A stretch of 64,000 nucleotides of DNA from Synechococcus sp. CBW1002 (GCF_015840915.1 NZ_CP060398.1:558001-622000), one strand, 5' to 3'; positions 46,075 to 55,804 are shown, counted from the first letter of the stretch. Made by a program: numbers and translations. The notes: generated by a model from the letters alone, not told the origin.

Positions 46075-47246
46075 GCTCCGGGGCCCCTCCGGGCGAGGCA
46101 GCTCCGCTGGAGGAAGCTCCGCCTCCGGACTGGCTGCCGGAGAGCCTCAACCAGGGTCACGTGTATCGCGAGCGGATCAGGGCCGCTGATCTGCGCCAGT
46201 TGGACACCCTCTCCAGCCCAGATTCAGTGGCTGGGGTACCGACGGCCAACCCCGCAGGCGTGTTGTCTTACTTGGCGTCCCGCTTCACCCATTCGGGGGC
46301 GGCACTGTGGCGCCAGCGGCTCGCCGCCGGTGAGCTGTGGCGGAACGGCCACCAGCTCCGGGCCGATGGGCCTCTCGCAGCCGGGGATCGGCTGGACTGG
46401 CATCGGCCCCCCTGGAAGGAGCAGGCCGTGCCGGGGTCGTGGAACGTTCTGTTCGACGACGGCGACCTCTGCGTGATCGACAAGCCCAGCGGGCTGCCGG
46501 TGCTGCCCGCCGGTGGCTTCTCGGAGCACACCCTGCTGCGGCTGCTGGAGCGGCGCCATGGCGGTGATCCCGCTGGGGTGCCCCGCCCCGTGCATCGCCT
46601 GGGCCGCTCCACCTCCGGCCTGCTGGTCTGTGCCCGCCGCCCCGCCAGCCGCGCCTGGCTCAGCGCCCTGCTGCGCGACAGCAGCAGCAGCCAGCGGTCA
46701 GGCACCGGCCAGCACGGACAGCGCAGCTGCAGCAAGATCTACCGCGCGCTCACGACTCCGCTGCCGCCGGATCTGGCGGGGCTGGCCCCGGGGGAGAGCC
46801 TCACCATCACCACCCCGATCGGTCGGCGTCCCCATCCCTTGCTGGGAACGATCTGGTGTGCCGCCGAGACGGCCGAAGACCCCGCTGCCCTGGCCGCCGA
46901 GAGCCGCCTGACGCTGCTGCAACGCCGCTGCGGCGCCTGCCTGGTGGCCGTGGCCATCACCACGGGCCGCCCCCACCAGATCCGCATCCACACCGCCGCG
47001 CTCGGTGCCCCCCTGCTCGGCGATCCGCTCTACCAGCCGGGCGGGACCGCCCATCCGGCGGTGCTGCCCGGCGCCGGCGGCTATCACCTCCATGCCCACC
47101 GGCTCAGCCTGCCCCTGCCCGGGGGTGGCTGCCTGGAGCTGGAGTCGCCGTTGCCGGCAGTCCTTGCGTACGCAACGGAGCCCATGACCGCAGGGGACTC
47201 GCTCCGAAAGGCCGAAAGCCAATCCTTTGCATCAGTCCCTGGCTAG
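46071..47246 (+). CDS. RluA-family pseudouridine synthase-like protein lacking the catalytic Asp
   Basis: 391 residues from GTG 46071. An S4-like RNA-binding start (about 60-110) precedes a pseudouridine synthase core: LCVIDKPSGLPVLP, PRPVHRLGRSTSGLLVCA (about 172-188), TTGRPHQIRIHTAALGAPLLGDPLY. The RluA motif HRLDxxTSG normally holds the catalytic Asp; here it is HRLGRSTSG with Gly178. I recall some plant and cyanobacterial homologs with HRLGR, so this may be a natural subclass. Activity is uncertain. Coupled with the response regulator. Confidence 0.85.
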   Translation: MSSGAPPGEAAPLEEAPPPDWLPESLNQGHVYRERIRAADLRQLDTLSSPDSVAGVPTANPAGVLSYLASRFTHSGAALWRQRLAAGELWRNGHQLRADGPLAAGDRLDWHRPPWKEQAVPGSWNVLFDDGDLCVIDKPSGLPVLPAGGFSEHTLLRLLERRHGGDPAGVPRPVHRLGRSTSGLLVCARRPASRAWLSALLRDSSSSQRSGTGQHGQRSCSKIYRALTTPLPPDLAGLAPGESLTITTPIGRRPHPLLGTIWCAAETAEDPAALAAESRLTLLQRRCGACLVAVAITTGRPHQIRIHTAALGAPLLGDPLYQPGGTAHPAVLPGAGGYHLHAHRLSLPLPGGGCLELESPLPAVLAYATEPMTAGDSLRKAESQSFASVPG

Positions 47247-47271
47247 CAAGGGGGAGTCCCCGTACACCTCC

Positions 47272-47994
47272 ATGGCCCATCCATCCCGATCCCGCTGGGG
47301 GAGCCGGCCCCAGGGCCTGCTGCTCAACCCTCTGCTGCTGACGCCCCTGCTGTTGCTGCCCCTGCTGCTGTCGGCACCGCAGGCCACGGCCAGGCCCATG
47401 CGGGGCGGCGGAGTCGGCGGACCGGCCTCCGGTGCCGGGGTGCGGCCTGGTGCCGGTTTTGGAGAGGCCGGACCCGGCCTGTACAACCGCGGAGGCGTGG
47501 GAGGACCGGCTTCGGGGCGGGGCGTGCGGCCCGGCGCCGGCTGGGGTGCGCCCGGTGCCGGGGTGGTGCGGAGGCCTGGGGTGGGCACCTGGAATCCCGC
47601 CTGGCAGGGCGGCCGCTACTGGCAGGCCAGGCCATGGACTGCCGGCTGGTACCGCGTCAACCCGGCGGGCTGGGGCTGGTGGGGAGCGCGGTCGGCCGCC
47701 TGGGGAGTCGCCAGCCTGGCCACTGCGTCGGCCGTCACCGATCTGGTGGACGCGGCGGTGGAGGAGCACAACACCGTGATCGTGGTGCCCCAGACCTCGA
47801 TTCAGCTCGACTACGCCTCGGTGCAGGCCGTGCCGCCGAAGGGCGCCAGCTTCGCCTATGCCATCAGCGGCGGCAGCTATTCCTATGGCCAGGCGGATTG
47901 CGACCAGGGCCTGTTGCAGGGCCAGCCCCCCAGCACGGCAGATCAGGCCCAGTTGCTCAATGCCGTGTGCCAGATCGCCTATGGACCCGGCTGA
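47272..47994 (+). CDS. Secreted glycine-rich protein with internal repeats
   Basis: 240 residues from ATG 47272. A long hydrophobic signal (about 12-40, ending near ATAR) is followed by two copies of GGVGGPASG.GVRPGAG (about 44-62 and 74-92) and a Trp/Gly/Ala-rich middle. The C-terminal ~80 residues form a small globular part with two Cys (CDQG, AVCQ). It may be a surface or periplasmic protein; I do not recognise the family. Confidence 0.65.
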   Translation: MAHPSRSRWGSRPQGLLLNPLLLTPLLLLPLLLSAPQATARPMRGGGVGGPASGAGVRPGAGFGEAGPGLYNRGGVGGPASGRGVRPGAGWGAPGAGVVRRPGVGTWNPAWQGGRYWQARPWTAGWYRVNPAGWGWWGARSAAWGVASLATASAVTDLVDAAVEEHNTVIVVPQTSIQLDYASVQAVPPKGASFAYAISGGSYSYGQADCDQGLLQGQPPSTADQAQLLNAVCQIAYGPG

Positions 47995-48081
47995 CGCCGC
48001 TCCGCAGGCGTGCAACGGTGGGGCACAGCTCCCTTGCACCCGACGTTCGGAGAGCCGTCCGCCACCAACAGCAACAGATCG

Positions 48082-50523
48082 ATGCCCGCCACCCCACCTG
48101 CGTCCATCGAGCTGGTGGCCGGCGCCACTGCGGAGCTGCTCACCTGGGCCGAGGCCATCGAGTCCAGCGATGCCACCACCTTCGAAAAGGCACGCCTGCT
48201 CGCCACCCGCCTCGGGGCCCGTGGACGAGCCGATGGGCTGACGGAGATCGGCTTCTGGACGCCGGAGCTGTCCACCGGTGTGATTCAGCCGAAGAACATC
48301 GTGCTGGAGGTGTTCACACCCCGCCAGGCGATTGATCCGGCGTTGGCCGACCAGGAGGTGCGCTTCCGCCGCGACTACGTGCAGCTCGAGAAGCAGGGCG
48401 ATTACCACTGGGGGGTGCTGCGTGGCCTGCAGCAGGGCAACCGCGAGATAATCGGCTCCCTCTACTGGCTCCGCTATCTCAGCCCGGAAACCAACGCCGT
48501 GTGCATCGTGGGCGACTGCCTCGGCACCTCCTTCCCCTACGGCGTCTATGCCCCAGCCGAGCTCTACGACCTGGAGTCACTGCAGCGCACGCGGGCGGAT
48601 CTGGCCTATTTCGAGACACAGAAGGAAAATCCTACCGTTGTTCCAGCGCCGCGGAACATTCTCCAGCTGCATGTCAAAACGGCATCCCCGAATGGCTACC
48701 TCTCGGGGCTGACGACCCTGTTCCGGGAGCTGGGCCGCAAGCTCAGCCGTGGGGAGAACCTCTCCCCGGCGGAAACCAATTTCCTCGGCTACGACGCCGT
48801 GCAGCTGCTGCCGACTGAACCCACGGTGGAATACCGGGGAGGGAGGCCCCATGAGGACGGCTTCTTCAGCCTGCGGGACGGCGATGAAGAGAGGCTGGAT
48901 CCGGAAACCGAAGGCATCGTCAGTGAATCCGCAACCGTGCGGGTGCAGCTGCGTCGCCCCGATCTCCAGAACTGGGGCTACGACGTGGTGATCTTCGCTG
49001 GAGCGGCCACCAACCCCGCCCTGCTGGAAACCCTGCGGCCGGATGAGCTGGTGGATTTCATCGCCACGTTGCATACCTTCCCCACCGGGCCGATCCGGTT
49101 GATCTACGACCTGGTGTATGGCCATGCCGACAATCAGGCGATCGACCTGCTGAATGGCCGTTTCCTCAAGGGGCCGAACATGTACGGCCAGGATGTGAAT
49201 CATCAGAATCCCGTGGTACGGGCGATCCTGCTGGAGATGCAGCGCCGCAAGGTGAACACCGGCGCCGACGGCATCCGAATCGACGGCGGCCAGGATTTCA
49301 AGTTCTTCAACCCGATCAGCGGCCGGGTCGAGTACGACGATCCCTATCTGCTGGCGATGGGCGATCTCGTTCAGGAGATCGGCGGCGATCAGTGGCGTCC
49401 CTTTGTGATCTATGAGGATGGTCGACCCTGGCCGGCGGAGGGCTGGGAAGAGATCTCCACCTACCGAGACCTGGTGGAGCTGCGCCCGGATTCCTACCAG
49501 TGGGGACCGCTGATCTTCGCCCACAACACTCCGGCCCTGAAGGGTTTCTGGGCGCACAAATGGCACCGCGTCTGCGAGAAGATGCAGTTCGGCTCCCACT
49601 GGATCACCGGTTGCGGCAACCACGACACCCTGCGGCGCGGCACCCAGGTGGATCTGAACGAGCCGATCAATCACCACCTGGGCAGCAATCTTCAGCAGGT
49701 GCTCAACAATGCCTACGACAACCCGGCGATCGCGGCACTCACCTATGGCTTTGCGCCGGGGCTGCCGATGGATTTCATCCACTGTCTGATGCGCGCCCCC
49801 TGGGGCTTCTTTCGCAACACCGACGACCGCTATGCCGTGAAGGTGGTGGCAGAGGAAGCGCCGGGATTCCTCGATTGGCAAGTGACGCCGGAGTTGTTTG
49901 CAGAGGCAGCACTGTTTCCCCGCATCAAACAGCTGGGGTTCGCTGAGCTGGGGCAGCTCCGGCGGTTTCTCGCCCTGCTGGTCGAGACCATCACGGACAC
50001 CGATTACGACCTTGAACGGATGGCCGAACACTGCGCGCGGGCCGTGCCGGTGGAGACCGCCGGCATCGATGTGTTCTGGCTGAAATCATTCGCCCGCCAG
50101 TTCATGGAAGACGTGCACGAGGCCTGCAATGTCTGGTTGCACGCCGATCGGCTGCAGCCCACCCAGGCCGACTTCAATCTCTCGCTGCGACGCTTCCGCC
50201 AGGCCCGGCCCTGGCTGGGCGACAACCTCGCTCCGGCAGAGCGGCTCAATCTGCTGGCCATCCCATCCACCACCATCTTCTATGGGCTGCGCTGGGAGCC
50301 ACCGATCACGAGGGATCCATCCCGGCATGGGGTGGCCCTCGTGGCCCACATGGGCGGCGAGACCATGGAGGTCCGTCTGCAGGAACTCTTCCCGAGCCAC
50401 TGCGGTGGCTGGCAGCTGCTGCTCGCCTCACCGGGCCTGGAGCTCACCGCAGTCGACCTGGCTGGCGATGCGATCGCGCTGAGTGACAGCCAGGCGCTGC
50501 TCTTGGAGCCCCTGGCAGGCTGA
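48082..50523 (+). CDS. gghA: Glucosylglycerol hydrolase (GghA-like)
   Basis: An 813-residue protein matching the cyanobacterial glucosylglycerol hydrolase family (type protein GghA of Synechocystis). It breaks the compatible solute glucosylglycerol to glucose and glycerol when salt falls. The (beta/alpha)8 parts resemble GH13: LIYDLVYGHAD, GADGIRIDGGQDFKFF (catalytic Asp region), FVIYEDGRPWP (Glu) and GCGNHDTLRRG (the NHD pair). ATG 48082 is preferred to 48010. Its presence suggests a salt-tolerant or euryhaline strain. Confidence 0.8.
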   Translation: MPATPPASIELVAGATAELLTWAEAIESSDATTFEKARLLATRLGARGRADGLTEIGFWTPELSTGVIQPKNIVLEVFTPRQAIDPALADQEVRFRRDYVQLEKQGDYHWGVLRGLQQGNREIIGSLYWLRYLSPETNAVCIVGDCLGTSFPYGVYAPAELYDLESLQRTRADLAYFETQKENPTVVPAPRNILQLHVKTASPNGYLSGLTTLFRELGRKLSRGENLSPAETNFLGYDAVQLLPTEPTVEYRGGRPHEDGFFSLRDGDEERLDPETEGIVSESATVRVQLRRPDLQNWGYDVVIFAGAATNPALLETLRPDELVDFIATLHTFPTGPIRLIYDLVYGHADNQAIDLLNGRFLKGPNMYGQDVNHQNPVVRAILLEMQRRKVNTGADGIRIDGGQDFKFFNPISGRVEYDDPYLLAMGDLVQEIGGDQWRPFVIYEDGRPWPAEGWEEISTYRDLVELRPDSYQWGPLIFAHNTPALKGFWAHKWHRVCEKMQFGSHWITGCGNHDTLRRGTQVDLNEPINHHLGSNLQQVLNNAYDNPAIAALTYGFAPGLPMDFIHCLMRAPWGFFRNTDDRYAVKVVAEEAPGFLDWQVTPELFAEAALFPRIKQLGFAELGQLRRFLALLVETITDTDYDLERMAEHCARAVPVETAGIDVFWLKSFARQFMEDVHEACNVWLHADRLQPTQADFNLSLRRFRQARPWLGDNLAPAERLNLLAIPSTTIFYGLRWEPPITRDPSRHGVALVAHMGGETMEVRLQELFPSHCGGWQLLLASPGLELTAVDLAGDAIALSDSQALLLEPLAG

Positions 50524-50524
50524 G

Positions 50525-50556
50525 GGTTCAGGCCACCAGGACTGCGGCCTGGAACC
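50525..50556. terminator. Possible bidirectional hairpin between gghA and chlM
   Basis: GGTTCAGGCC and GGCCTGGAACC pair across an 11-base loop with one bulge, exactly filling the 33-base gap between two convergent genes. Neither strand shows a T-run, so its efficiency is unclear. Confidence 0.4.
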
Positions 50557-51255
50557 TCAGCCCCGCTTCTCGAATTCGATCAGCCGCGAGAAGTAGAAGG
50601 GGGCCTTGTTGAGGCTGCGGCGGATCGGCTGGAAGCCGCAGGCCATCGCCGCCTTGACGATCCCCTCTTCCCGCAGGGTGTAGGCGCGGGTGGTCTTGCT
50701 GGGGCCGGGGAACAGCTGGCCGATCCCCTTGAGCAGCGCCAGCAGGGGGGTGTAGGGGGCAAAGCTCACGATCAGGCGCTTCTCCGCCATGCCGGCCAGA
50801 TGGCGCACCATCTCCTCAGCGGCCGCCTGGGGGTAATGGATGAACACATCCAGGCAGATCACCGTGTCGTAATGGCCCTCGAGGCTCTCGAGATCAGAGG
50901 CCGTGAAACGCAGCTGCTCGCTGGAGATTCCGGCAGAGGCGGCCCGGCGGCCGGCTTCCTCCACCATGGCGGCGGACAGATCGCTGGCGGCGATCGATCC
51001 TGCCCCCAGCTGGGCCAGGGGCAGGCTGAGGCTGCCCACGCCACAGCCGGCATCGCAGAAGCTGCGGTTGGCCAGATCGCCCTGCTCCTGCAGCCAGGCC
51101 AGCACCTGATCGACGGTTTTCTGGTGGCCGATGCGGATGTTGCGCTGGACCCGGTTCACCTCCGAGCTGTCGCTGTAGATGCGATTCCAGCGCTCGAAGC
51201 CGGTGCTGTTGAAATAGGCCTCCACCACGGCTTTCTCGGCTTCTTTCGTGGGCAT
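50557..51255 (-). CDS. chlM: Mg-protoporphyrin IX methyltransferase
   Basis: SAM-dependent methylation of Mg-protoporphyrin IX in chlorophyll synthesis. 232 residues from ATG 51255 (MPTKEAEKAVVEAYFNSTGF). SAM motif I is FCDAGCGVGSLSLPLA; then VICLDVFIHYPQ and the C-terminal LNKAPFYFSRLIEF, typical of ChlM. The open frame up to 51339 is not conserved. It precedes nothing obvious; nagA lies upstream on the same strand. Confidence 0.93.
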   Translation of the reverse strand: MPTKEAEKAVVEAYFNSTGFERWNRIYSDSSEVNRVQRNIRIGHQKTVDQVLAWLQEQGDLANRSFCDAGCGVGSLSLPLAQLGAGSIAASDLSAAMVEEAGRRAASAGISSEQLRFTASDLESLEGHYDTVICLDVFIHYPQAAAEEMVRHLAGMAEKRLIVSFAPYTPLLALLKGIGQLFPGPSKTTRAYTLREEGIVKAAMACGFQPIRRSLNKAPFYFSRLIEFEKRG

Positions 51256-51293
51256 GGGGCTGGAATTCGTCGCTGGGAATCGTGGCGCGGATC

Positions 51294-52448
51294 TTAGGCA
51301 GCGCGTCGCCAGGCCAGACCCGTGCCGTCCTGATGCCAACGCAACGCCTCGCCGAGCGGGGTGCCCACCAGCATCGTTTCCACGGAGCGTTCGTCGCCGA
51401 GCACCCGCCGCGGCGACACCGTGGCCGCGGCGATCGCCTGCTCCGGCCGGCCGCTCCAGCTGGCGAGCCGCCGCACCCCCTCCAGCAGGGGCAGGGTGAC
51501 GCCAGCCAGGGTGCCGTCCTCCAGGCGGCAGGAGCCTTCTTCCACGAGCAGCAGCCGCTCATCCCAGCGGTGAGCGCCTTCCCCCAGTCCGTAGGGCGCC
51601 AGGGCGTCACTCACCAGCACCAGCCGATCCGGCGCCAGCCGCTGCAGCAGCACCGCCATCGAGGGAGCCACATGCACCCCGTCGGCGATCAGGCCCAGGG
51701 CCACAGTGCCCGCCAGGATCGCCGCCGCCACCGGTCCGGGGCTGCGGTGCTGCAGACCGTCCATGGCATTGAAGGTGTGGGTCACCATGGTCACGCCGGC
51801 CCCATAGGCGTGCTGCGCTGCCGCCTCATCGGCGCCGCTATGGCCGAGGCTCACCACGATCCCCCGGGCCCGCAGGGCGTCGATCACGGCCTCGGCGCCG
51901 GCAAGCTCCGGGGCCAGGGTCACCAGATCGATGGCGTCCTCATGGCCGCCGATGCGCTCCTGCAGGGCCTCCAGGCTGGGCGGGCAGAGGTGCTGAGCTG
52001 GGTGGGCACCACGCCGTTGCGGCGCCAGGAACGGGCCTTCCAGGTGGGCGCCCAGCAGCCGGCAGCGCCCGGGCTGGTGCTGCTGGCGGGCCTGGTCCAA
52101 CACCGCCAGGGCCTGGCGCAGGGGACCCACACCACAGGTCACCAGGGTGGGGCAGATCGCCTCCACCCCATCCGTCCAGAGCCGCTCCAGCAACTGCAGC
52201 AAGGTCGGCAGATCCGCCGGGGTGAGTTCCGGGAAGGCGAGGCCGAGGCCACCGTTGATCTGCACATCCACCCCGGCCGGGCTGAGCCAGTCGCCCCCCC
52301 AGGCCTCACCGGCGGCGGCGCTGCCGGCCGGGATCGGCTCCACCACAGCGATCTGACCCGCCTCATCGATGCCGATCCGCCAGGAGCGGTTGTGGCCATG
52401 GCGGCAGGGGGAAGCCTGGGGCAGGCGGACGTGGCTGAGCCAGCGCAT
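51294..52448 (-). CDS. nagA: N-acetylglucosamine-6-phosphate deacetylase
   Basis: An amidohydrolase removing acetate from GlcNAc-6-P in amino-sugar recycling. 384 residues. Conserved parts are [14 protein letters not shown] (Gln in place of the first His, as in E. coli NagA), [18 protein letters not shown] (metal Glu), [30 protein letters not shown] (metal His residues) and [11 protein letters not shown] (catalytic Asp). The tail is 38 bases from the chlM start. No nagB is adjacent. Confidence 0.92.
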   Translation of the reverse strand: MRWLSHVRLPQASPCRHGHNRSWRIGIDEAGQIAVVEPIPAGSAAAGEAWGGDWLSPAGVDVQINGGLGLAFPELTPADLPTLLQLLERLWTDGVEAICPTLVTCGVGPLRQALAVLDQARQQHQPGRCRLLGAHLEGPFLAPQRRGAHPAQHLCPPSLEALQERIGGHEDAIDLVTLAPELAGAEAVIDALRARGIVVSLGHSGADEAAAQHAYGAGVTMVTHTFNAMDGLQHRSPGPVAAAILAGTVALGLIADGVHVAPSMAVLLQRLAPDRLVLVSDALAPYGLGEGAHRWDERLLLVEEGSCRLEDGTLAGVTLPLLEGVRRLASWSGRPEQAIAAATVSPRRVLGDERSVETMLVGTPLGEALRWHQDGTGLAWRRAA

Positions 52449-52537
52449 GGCGAAAGCCGACCCGGCGGCGGGGCAGGCGGAAAGATGCCATCCTCTCTGG
52501 CTTGCTCCCTCGGCCCGTCGTCGGGCGTTGCCCTTTG

Positions 52538-53122
52538 GTGTCCTCCCCTTCCGCTGCCGCTGCCGGATCCGCTGCCGACGCGGTGGCGCCCCAGGCCCAG
52601 CCCGTGCGGGTGGCGGTGATCATGGGCAGCGATTCAGACCTGCCGACCCTGCAGCCCGGGGTGGCGATGCTGGAGCGGTTCGGGGTGAAAGCGGAGGTGC
52701 GGGTGCTCTCGGCCCATCGCACGCCCCTGGAGATGGTGCAGTTCGCCCGCGAAGCGGCAGGCCGCGGCCTGAAGGTGATCATCGCCGGCGCCGGCGGCGC
52801 CGCCCACCTGCCCGGCATGGTGGCCTCGCTCACCACCTTGCCGGTGATCGGCGTGCCGGTGCAGACCCGGGCCCTGGGGGGCGTGGATTCCCTCCATTCG
52901 ATCGTGCAGATGCCCGCCGGCATCCCGGTGGCCACGGTGGCGATCGGCAATGGCACCAACGCCGCCCTGCTGGCCCTGCAGATCCTGGCCACCGCCGATG
53001 CGGAGCTGAGTGCCCAGCTGGAGGCCTACCGCAGCGACCTGCACGATCAGGTGGTGGCCAAGGACACCCGCCTGCAGGAGCTCGGCAGCAGCACGTATCT
53101 GGAGCAGATGCCCCATGCTTGA
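52538..53122 (+). CDS. purE: 5-(Carboxyamino)imidazole ribonucleotide mutase
   Basis: Class I PurE of purine synthesis. 194 residues from GTG 52538: an Ala-rich leader of ~25 residues, then [35 protein letters not shown] and the conserved [28 protein letters not shown]. The catalytic His is in SAHRTP. A TTG at 52502 would lengthen the leader. Overlaps the next gene by eight bases. Confidence 0.93.
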   Translation: MSSPSAAAAGSAADAVAPQAQPVRVAVIMGSDSDLPTLQPGVAMLERFGVKAEVRVLSAHRTPLEMVQFAREAAGRGLKVIIAGAGGAAHLPGMVASLTTLPVIGVPVQTRALGGVDSLHSIVQMPAGIPVATVAIGNGTNAALLALQILATADAELSAQLEAYRSDLHDQVVAKDTRLQELGSSTYLEQMPHA

Positions 53123-54197
53123 GCGCCTGGTGCTGCCCCCCTGGCTGCGGTTCGGCCTCGCCCTGCCGCTGCTGGTTCTCAACCTCTGGGTGCTACGGCA
53201 GCTGCTGCTGCCCCTGGCGCCGTTTCCGGCCCTGTTCCTGGGGGCAGCCCTGATCGCCTTTCTGCTGGATCTGCCGGCCCGCTGGCTGAAGGATCGCGGC
53301 ATGCCGCGGCTGCTGGCCCTGGCCCTGGTGCTGGGGGGCGCCCTGGGGCTGGTGGCCCTGGCGGTGCTGTGGCTGGTGCCGCGGCTGGTGCAGCAGCTCG
53401 GCGATCTGATCAATGCGCTGCCCTCCTGGCTGGCGGAGGGGGAACTGCTGCTGCAGAACCTGCAGGACTGGGCCGTGCAGCGGGGCCTCCCCAGCGACTT
53501 CGGCAATCTCAGCAGTGATCTGATCAGCCGCACCAGCCGGATTGCCAGCCAGGTGAGCCAGCAGCTGCTGGCCCTGCTGGGCACCACGCTGGGGATCACG
53601 ATCAACACGCTGATCGTGCTGGTGCTGGCCGCCTTCCTGCTGCTGGGCGGCGACGCCATTGTGGCGGGGCTCGGGATCTGGTTACCGGCGGGGGTGCGCT
53701 CCCTGGTGCTCACCACCCTGGGACGCACCTTCCGCGGCTACTTCGCCGGCCAGGTGGTGCTCGCCCTGATCCTCAGCGGCGCCCAGATCGTGGTGTTCAC
53801 CCTGCTGGGTATTCCCTACGGCGTGCTGTTCGCCGTGGCGATCGGCTTCACCACCTTGATCCCCTACGCCAGTGCCCTCACGATCGTGGTGGTGAGCGTG
53901 CTGCTGGCGCTGGAAGACCCCCGCACCGCTCTGGAGGTGCTGGCGGCCGCGATCAGCGTCGGCCAGGTGGTGGATCAGGTGATCCAGCCGCGGCTGATGG
54001 GCAGCATCGTGGGGCTGCAGCCGGCCTGGCTGCTGGTGAGTCTGCCGATCGGGGCCCGGGTGGGCAGCCTGATGGGCTTCGGGGAGCTGCTGGGCCTGCT
54101 CCTGGCGGTGCCCCTGGCCAGCTGCGTCAAGACCTTCCTCGATGCCTGGGGTGAACGCTTGCGGGCAGGGGAGGCACCGGGCGAGCCACTCAGTTGA
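53115..54197 (+). CDS. AI-2E family transporter (PerM-like)
   Basis: 360 residues with about eight helices and the family blocks [22 protein letters not shown] and [26 protein letters not shown] near the C-terminus. Family members export small compounds (AI-2 in E. coli TqsA, others Na+/H+); substrate here unknown. It starts inside purE (eight-base overlap) and its end overlaps the convergent cysC by eight bases. Confidence 0.88.
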   Translation: MLERLVLPPWLRFGLALPLLVLNLWVLRQLLLPLAPFPALFLGAALIAFLLDLPARWLKDRGMPRLLALALVLGGALGLVALAVLWLVPRLVQQLGDLINALPSWLAEGELLLQNLQDWAVQRGLPSDFGNLSSDLISRTSRIASQVSQQLLALLGTTLGITINTLIVLVLAAFLLLGGDAIVAGLGIWLPAGVRSLVLTTLGRTFRGYFAGQVVLALILSGAQIVVFTLLGIPYGVLFAVAIGFTTLIPYASALTIVVVSVLLALEDPRTALEVLAAAISVGQVVDQVIQPRLMGSIVGLQPAWLLVSLPIGARVGSLMGFGELLGLLLAVPLASCVKTFLDAWGERLRAGEAPGEPLS

Positions 54198-54849
54198 CCG
54201 CCGGGATGATGCCCTGCGCCTCGAGGTGGCTGATCACCTGGGCGACGCAGTCGTCCAGACTCTGACTGCCGGTATCGACCCGCAGTTCGGGGTTCTCCGG
54301 TTCCTCGTAGGGGCTGGAAATGCCGGTGAATTCCTTGATCTCACCCGCTCGGGCCTTGGCATAAAGGCCCTTGGTGTCGCGGTCTTCGCAGATGCTCAGG
54401 TCGGCGGCACAGTGGATCTCGATGAAATCGCCGGCCTCCACCAGCGAGCGGGCCTTGTCACGATCCGCCCGGAATGGCGAAACGAAGGCGGTGAGCACCA
54501 CCACGCCGGCATCCAGGAAGAGCTTGGCCACTTCACCGATGCGGCGGATGTTCTCCTCCCGATCGGCATCCGAGAAGCCCAGGTCCTTGCAGAGCCCGTG
54601 GCGGATGTTGTCGCCATCGAGTACGTAGCAGGCCAGGCCCTGCTCGAACAGAGCCGAGTTGACGGCGTTGGCCAGGGTGCTCTTGCCGGCACCACTCAGC
54701 CCGGTGAACCAGAGAATGGCGCTGCGGTGGCCGCGCTGGTGGGCCCGGGCGGCCCGGGTCACCGTGGAGTGGTGCCACACGATGTTGGTGGAAGCCCCCC
54801 GGCTGGTGAGCTCGCCGTAGGCGGGATTCGAGGCGGGGCTGGCAGTCAT
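54190..54849 (-). CDS. cysC: Adenylylsulfate kinase
   Basis: It phosphorylates APS to PAPS in sulfate assimilation. 219 residues from ATG 54849. P-loop GLSGAGKSTLANAV, then VLDGDNIRHGLCKDLGFSDADREENIRRIGEVA and SPFRADRDKAR, all APS kinase hallmarks. The first 30 residues are a short leader. The open frame to 55044 is not conserved. Confidence 0.95.
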   Translation of the reverse strand: MTASPASNPAYGELTSRGASTNIVWHHSTVTRAARAHQRGHRSAILWFTGLSGAGKSTLANAVNSALFEQGLACYVLDGDNIRHGLCKDLGFSDADREENIRRIGEVAKLFLDAGVVVLTAFVSPFRADRDKARSLVEAGDFIEIHCAADLSICEDRDTKGLYAKARAGEIKEFTGISSPYEEPENPELRVDTGSQSLDDCVAQVISHLEAQGIIPAVN

Positions 54850-54913
54850 CGGGCGGCGCGGGACAGGAGGACGCAGACAGGCATTCTCCCCCGCACTCGC
54901 CGCGCTGCCGGCC

Positions 54914-55459
54914 TCAGACGCTCTGCAGCCGGCAGCGCAGCAGCGCCAGCGCCTCATCCGGCAGGCCGAGAAAGCGATCCAGCCACGGATCGCCGCAGGG
55001 GGGCACGGTGGCGACTCCCACCAGCACCCCCTCCCCGGCGGCATCCAGCGGCCGGCCCGCGAGGCGATGCCGCCGGCTGGCCACCGCCCCGGTGCTGAGC
55101 CTGGTGTCCACCAGCAGATCCGGAGCGGCGTAGAGGCTGCCGATGCGGAAGCGGAAGCGGGCCTGGAACTGCAGGCTGAGCTGGCCGCTGGCCGGATCCA
55201 GCTGACCGGCCAGGGCGGTGGGCACGATGGCGATGTGCAGAAACGGCGGCAGAGGAAGGCCTAGCTGACGGGTGTTTCGGCTGCACAGCTCAGGGATCAC
55301 CACGCCGGCTGGATCGAACTGCACGTCGTGCAGACCCTCAGCCCCAGGGGAGGAAAGGTGGCCAAGCGCTCCACCACCGCGGGCGTCGTAGCGGAAGCGC
55401 GGATACCCGCCGATCGCCAGGCCACAGCCATCGAGGGTGTCGAGCTGGATGGAGGGCAT
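54914..55459 (-). CDS. Conserved-looking hypothetical protein (DUF1997-like)
   Basis: 181 residues from ATG 55459 (MPSIQLDTLDGCGLAIGGYPRFRYDARGG). Beta-rich, without membrane segments. A central LPPFLHIAIVPTALAGQLDPASGQLSLQFQARFRF pattern recalls the cyanobacterial/plastid DUF1997 family, but the match is by impression only. It follows a SepF-like gene on the same strand. Confidence 0.55.
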   Translation of the reverse strand: MPSIQLDTLDGCGLAIGGYPRFRYDARGGGALGHLSSPGAEGLHDVQFDPAGVVIPELCSRNTRQLGLPLPPFLHIAIVPTALAGQLDPASGQLSLQFQARFRFRIGSLYAAPDLLVDTRLSTGAVASRRHRLAGRPLDAAGEGVLVGVATVPPCGDPWLDRFLGLPDEALALLRCRLQSV

Positions 55460-55516
55460 GGGGGGTGTTGCGTCGTGCTGGATGTCGCGCTGGACATGGC
55501 GCTGAATGCCGTGCAA

Positions 55517-55804
55517 TCAGTCGCGCTGGATCGAAACGCTTTCAGGAGCGAACAGGAACACCTGATCGCCGGCCCGTTCGGAGGAGCCATCGAGGGCGAA
55601 GACACCGCCGGCGAGGAAGTCGACCACCCGCTGGGCCACATCCTCGTCCAGCTGGGAGAGGTCCACGAGGATGGTTTTCTGCTCGCGCACCAGCACCAGG
55701 GCCGCACATCCCTCCGAGAAGGAGCCGGGATGCACGACAACCACTTCGATCGGACGGATCCAGAAGGGGTCGTCGATGGCCTGCAAGGTGCCCTCAAGAT
55801 CCAT
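55517..55804 (-). CDS. Compact SepF-like (DUF552) protein
   Basis: 95 residues covering just the SepF core: EVVVVHPGSFSEGCAALVLVREQKTILVDLSQLDEDVAQRVVDFLAGGVFALDGSSERAGDQVFLFAP. SepF anchors FtsZ to the membrane in cyanobacteria and Gram-positives. Normal cyanobacterial SepF is about twice as long, with an N-terminal membrane-targeting helix and a variable linker; both are missing here. It may be a paralog with another role. It could share a transcript with the gene at 54914. Confidence 0.75.
   Translation of the reverse strand: MDLEGTLQAIDDPFWIRPIEVVVVHPGSFSEGCAALVLVREQKTILVDLSQLDEDVAQRVVDFLAGGVFALDGSSERAGDQVFLFAPESVSIQRD

Noticed and set aside
48577-50031. 484-codon minus-strand frame
   Set aside because: Antisense shadow of gghA, whose catalytic motifs are in the other strand.
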